64,000 nt of DNA from Catellatospora sp. IY07-71 (GTDB lineage Bacteria; Actinomycetota; Actinomycetes; Mycobacteriales; Micromonosporaceae). The position numbers and the translations under genes were made by a program. Below, one piece after another: positions 61,101-64,000 of this stretch (the stretch's first letter is position 1; the number at the start of each line of letters is the position of its first letter). Location of the stretch: NCBI RefSeq assembly GCF_018326265.1, contig NZ_AP023360.1, positions 6,569,001 to 6,633,000 of the forward strand, read 5' to 3'. Below the pieces are notes generated by a model. That model was given only the letters and a program-made list of their open reading frames with translations, was not told the DNA's origin and made no database searches.

Positions 61101-61439
61101 TCAGGTGGGATCAGTGGTCCCGGTTGGTGCGGCCGGGTCAGGCAGACGCCACACCAGCGGCAGCGGCCCGCGCTGGGACACGGCCATGTCGAGCAGCGGG
61201 TGGATGATCTGGTGCCAGCGTTCGGTCAGCTCCAGCCGGCCCATCGACGCCTCCATGCCGTCCCAGTCGTCGCACACGATCGTGTGGAACAGGTCGAGCC
61301 CGTCCCGCCAGATGTGCCACGAATGGACCCCGCTCTCGCGCAACGCCTGCTCGTGTTCCGGCGATAGCTTGGCGTGGATGCGTTCGTACTCCGCCTCCAG
61401 GCCGGGCTTGAGGCGGGTGTGCAGTCCGATCACCTGCAT
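61101..61439 (-). CDS. L-rhamnose/L-fucose mutarotase family protein
   Basis: 112 residues. MQVIGLHTRLKPGLEAEYERIHAKLSPEHEQALRESGV and HSWHIWRDGLDLFHTI are characteristic of the RhaM family (ferredoxin-like fold) that interconverts sugar anomers. Its partner is the aldose dehydrogenase 15 bp downstream. It supplies the anomer used by the dehydrogenase. Rhamnose and fucose cannot be distinguished from the sequence. Confidence 0.9.
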   Translation of the reverse strand: MQVIGLHTRLKPGLEAEYERIHAKLSPEHEQALRESGVHSWHIWRDGLDLFHTIVCDDWDGMEASMGRLELTERWHQIIHPLLDMAVSQRGPLPLVWRLPDPAAPTGTTDPT

Positions 61440-61491
61440 GGTGGCTCCTCGAGGGTCGTGGACCGGTCAGGGTGGGCGATGGCCGGCGCGG

Positions 61492-62259
61492 TCACCGGCC
61501 GAGCCAGCCGCCGTCGACGGGCACGAGCGCGCCGTGCACGTAGTCCGAGGCTGCCGACGCGAGGAAGACGGCCACACCCGCGAGGTCGGCCGGGGTGCCC
61601 CACCGTCCGGCCGGGATGCGGTCGACGATGGCGGCGTTGCGCACCGGGTCGTCGCGCAGCGCCTGGTTGTTGTCGGTCGCGATGTAGCCGGGCACGATGG
61701 CGTTGACGTTGACGCCGTGGACGGCCCATTCGTTGGCCAGCGCCTTGGTCAGCCCCGCGACGCCCGACTTGGCGGCGGTGTATCCGGGCACGGTGATCCC
61801 GCCCTGGAAGCTGAGCAGCGACGCCGTGAAAATGATCTTCCCGGTGCGCCTGGTGAGCATGGCCCGGCCGACCTCGCGGGCCAGGATGAACTGGGCGGTG
61901 AGGTCGACCGCGAGCACGTGGTCCCAGTCCTCGTCGCTGTGCTCGGCGGCGGGTGCGCGGGCGATGGTGCCGGCGTTGTTGACCAGGATGTCGACGGGAC
62001 GTTGCCGCCCGGTGAGCTCGGCGGCCAGCGCCGCGACCGCCGCACGGCGGGAGAAGTCGGCCGCTCGCACCTCGCAGCTGCGGCCATGGGCCGTCACCCG
62101 GCGGGCCACCTCGCTGCCTTCGGGCTCCAGCTGTGCGCTGACCGCGATGATGTCGGCTCCGGCGGCGGCGAGCGCCTCGGCGACGGCCAGGCCGATGCCG
62201 CGGCGGGCGCCGGTGACGACGGCGAGTTTGCCGGTGAGGTCGAACATCGCGGCGCTCAC
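61492..62259 (-). CDS. SDR oxidoreductase (KduD-like)
   Basis: 255 residues. TGARRGIGLAVAEALAAAGA, NNAGTIARAP and catalytic TASLLSFQGGITVPGYTAAKSGV are visible; the C-terminal ALVPVDGGWLGR is normal. It resembles 2-deoxy-gluconate 3-dehydrogenase/KduD, and in oxidative deoxysugar pathways an SDR like this acts on the 2-keto-3-deoxy acid. The start overlaps the stop of the Zn-dehydrogenase gene. Confidence 0.9.
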   Translation of the reverse strand: MSAAMFDLTGKLAVVTGARRGIGLAVAEALAAAGADIIAVSAQLEPEGSEVARRVTAHGRSCEVRAADFSRRAAVAALAAELTGRQRPVDILVNNAGTIARAPAAEHSDEDWDHVLAVDLTAQFILAREVGRAMLTRRTGKIIFTASLLSFQGGITVPGYTAAKSGVAGLTKALANEWAVHGVNVNAIVPGYIATDNNQALRDDPVRNAAIVDRIPAGRWGTPADLAGVAVFLASAASDYVHGALVPVDGGWLGR

Positions 62260-63281
62260 CGGCGGACCGCGCAGTCGAGCAGCACCTTCATCACGCCGGC
62301 CCCCGATTCGAGGGCGGCGAACGCTTCGCCCGCGCGGTGCAGCGGCTCCACGTGGGTGACCAGGTCGGCGGCCGGGATCCGGCCGGCGGCCACCAGGTCG
62401 ACGGCCGTCGCCATGTCGTCGCGGCTGTACAGGCGGGCGCCGAGCATCGTCAGCTCTCGCCAGAAGAAGCGGTGCAGGTCGATCTCCCGCGGGGTGGCGT
62501 GGATCGCCACCATCACCAGCCGCCCGCGCGGTGCCAGCGCGTGCACGGCCGTGGCGGCTCCGGCGGCCGCGCCGGACACTTCGAACGCGACCGCGGCGCC
62601 CGCGCCGCCGGTCCAGTCCTCGACGAGCGCGGTCGTGTCAGCGCCGGTGGGATCCGCGGCCGGGAAGCCGAGCCGGTCGGCCAAGGCTCGGCGCTGCGGG
62701 CTCGGCTCCAGCACCATGACGTGGGCTCCGGCGTGCCGGGCGACCACCGCGATGAGCAGGCCGACGGGACCACCGCCGATAACGACGGCGTGCTCGCCGG
62801 CGGTCAGGCCGCTGCGCCGGACGTCGTGGACGGCGACGGCGGTGGGTTCGGCGAGCGCGCCGTGGGCGAGGTCGAGGGTCTCGGGCAGGCGGACCAGCGC
62901 CTGGGCGGGCACGTTCCAGCGCTGCTGCATGGACCCGGCGCTGTCGATGCCGATGAAGGTGAGCCGTGGGCAGACGTGGCCGTGCCCGGCGGCACAGGTG
63001 CGGCAGTCGCCGCACGGCAGGACAGGCAGGACGGTGACCGGGTCGCCGGGGACCCAGCCGGCCACGCCGTCGCCGAGGCGGGCCACCGTTCCCGACATCT
63101 CGTGGCCGAGCACAGCCGGTGTGGCGACGCGCCTGTCCATGTCGCCGTGCAGGATGTGCAGGTCGGTGCCGCAGATCCCGGTGAAGGCGACATCGATCTG
63201 CACCTGCCCCGGGCCGGGTGCCGTCTCGGGCACGTCGATGACGCGCAGGCGGCGGTCGCCTTCGTATACGGCTTGGTGCAT
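62256..63281 (-). CDS. Zinc-dependent medium-chain alcohol dehydrogenase
   Basis: 341 residues from the ATG at 63281 (AAAGGGAAG upstream). Catalytic zinc Cys/His/Glu in GICGTDLHILHGD and LGHEMSGTV, structural zinc CGDCRTCAAGHGHVC, NAD fold VVIGGGPVGLLIAVVA. It is a sorbitol/threonine dehydrogenase-type oxidoreductase. It is the first gene of the minus-strand set, divergent from the amidohydrolase, and probably oxidises a sugar or sugar-derived intermediate. Confidence 0.92.
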   Translation of the reverse strand: MHQAVYEGDRRLRVIDVPETAPGPGQVQIDVAFTGICGTDLHILHGDMDRRVATPAVLGHEMSGTVARLGDGVAGWVPGDPVTVLPVLPCGDCRTCAAGHGHVCPRLTFIGIDSAGSMQQRWNVPAQALVRLPETLDLAHGALAEPTAVAVHDVRRSGLTAGEHAVVIGGGPVGLLIAVVARHAGAHVMVLEPSPQRRALADRLGFPAADPTGADTTALVEDWTGGAGAAVAFEVSGAAAGAATAVHALAPRGRLVMVAIHATPREIDLHRFFWRELTMLGARLYSRDDMATAVDLVAAGRIPAADLVTHVEPLHRAGEAFAALESGAGVMKVLLDCAVRR

Positions 63282-63355
63282 GACTTCCCTTTCGGACCGG
63301 TGCTGGGCGGAGGTGGTCGCGAGCGGCATTCCGGTACAGGCGGCCCGACCGCAGA

Positions 63356-63373
63356 TATGACATCATACGTTTG
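63356..63373. promoter_or_regulatory. Shared operator in divergent promoter of deoxysugar genes
   Basis: TATGACATCATACGTTTG, 75 bp upstream of the Zn-dehydrogenase start and 97 bp before the amidohydrolase start. Compared with 57449-57466 it differs at two positions. Its position suits control of both transcripts. Confidence 0.75.
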
Positions 63374-63469
63374 GTCCGATGACAATGTCAGCACAGCGGC
63401 TCGCACCGACGGTCACCGCACGCGGCCGCCGTCCGGCGTCCCGCGCGCTTTCACCCCTGGGAGCTGAAC

Positions 63470-64000
63470 GTGACCCTCGATCCGATCGCGACGATCATCG
63501 ACGCGCACCTGCATGTCTGGGATCCCTCGCGCGGCGTCTACCCCTGGCTCGGCGAGCACCTGGCACCGGTGAACCGCGCCATGGCGCTGCGGGAGGTCAT
63601 GCCTGAGCTCACCGACCGGGGAGTCGGGGCGGTGGTGCTGGTGCAGTCCGCCGACGACGGCTTCGACACCGACCTGATGTTCGAGACGGCGCGGTCTCAC
63701 CCCGAGGTCGCCGGGGTCGTCGGCTGGGTGCCCCTGGACCTGCCCGCGGTCGCCGCCGACAGGCTGGCTCGGCTGCGCGACGAACCGCTGTTCGCCGGGG
63801 TGCGCAACCTGATCCACGAGCGCGCGGACCCGCACTGGATCCTGCGCCCCGATGTGGACGCGGGCCTGGGCCTGCTGGAGCAGGCCGAGGTGCCGTTCGA
63901 CTTCGTCGCGGGCGGTCCGCAGGCCCTGGCCACCGCGGCCGAGGTCGCCCGCCGCCACCCCGGACTGCACCTGATCCTGGATCACCTCGGGGCGCCCCCG
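63470..64000 (+). CDS. Amidohydrolase family 2 (L-fuconolactonase-like), 3'-truncated
   Basis: 177 residues from a GTG at 63470 with GGGAG upstream; it runs past the window end. N-terminal IIDAHLHVWDPSRGVYPWLG has the metal-binding HxH; VLVQSADDGFDTDLMFETARSHPEVAGVVGWV and LILDHLGAPP follow. This is the amidohydrolase_2 subgroup that hydrolyses sugar lactones. It fits lactone opening after the aldose dehydrogenase. It is divergent from the rest of the set, with an operator between. Confidence 0.9.
   Translation, partial: MTLDPIATIIDAHLHVWDPSRGVYPWLGEHLAPVNRAMALREVMPELTDRGVGAVVLVQSADDGFDTDLMFETARSHPEVAGVVGWVPLDLPAVAADRLARLRDEPLFAGVRNLIHERADPHWILRPDVDAGLGLLEQAEVPFDFVAGGPQALATAAEVARRHPGLHLILDHLGAPP

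Overview
The window is very GC-rich (GC-ending codons almost throughout), uses many GTG starts and overlapping ATGA/GTGA gene junctions, and holds a modular NRPS, SsuD/flavin reductase genes, ricin-lectin-tagged secreted enzymes and twin-arginine signals. This points to a mycelial actinobacterium, probably Micromonosporaceae; that family assignment is inference.

Layout. (1) 1-10878: the 3' end of an NRPS cluster, three C-A-PCP modules on three coupled genes; the last protein also carries a thioesterase with Cys in place of the usual Ser nucleophile and a complete MFS exporter fused at its C-terminus. (2) 10.9-15.6 kb: an FMN reductase divergent from an MmyB-like regulator, a stand-alone SRPBCC protein, a PP2C-like phosphatase, and a SRPBCC-ArsR-SRPBCC operon preceded by two identical 15-bp operators. 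(3) 15.7-22.4 kb: a flavin reductase with a 53-residue peptide gene, a heterodimeric ABC exporter, and an SsuD-like monooxygenase. (4) 22.5-23.3 kb: a lower-GC patch with orphan sequence. (5) 23.3-30.6 kb: a membrane protein, cation/proton antiporter, phytoene-desaturase-like flavoprotein, DUF4142 protein, SDR and MFS transporter. (6) 30.7-39.9 kb: a divergent gene set with every step to ADP-heptose (GmhA, HldE and a GmhB-like HAD domain fused to a GT9 glycosyltransferase), further glycosyltransferases, an SDR and a NodU-type carbamoyltransferase. This predicts a carbamoylated heptose glycan or glycoside, which is unexpected in a Gram-positive. (7) 40.1-43.6 kb: ABC transporter divergent from a two-component system. 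(8) 43.6-47.4 kb: copper/redox genes (Cys-rich four-helix protein, Rieske protein, Tat-exported multicopper oxidase) and an ECF sigma-factor remnant. (9) 48.3-64.0 kb: a carbohydrate-use island with secreted GH54, ThuA-DUF1080, PQQ-type sugar dehydrogenase, GH43 and beta-helix proteins, all with lectin or CBM modules, then intracellular genes fitting oxidative catabolism of a 6-deoxysugar such as L-fucose or L-rhamnose.

In the last island a near-palindrome, TATGACRTCATACGTNTG, occurs both upstream of the secreted beta-helix enzyme and in the divergent promoter of the catabolic genes, and a related palindrome plus LacI-type sites lie upstream of the GH43 gene. The secreted and intracellular halves are therefore probably one regulon. 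Families of imperfect inverted repeats sit in convergent intergenic regions at 13.1-13.3 and 25.5-25.7 kb. I saw no tRNA, rRNA, CRISPR array or intact insertion sequence.
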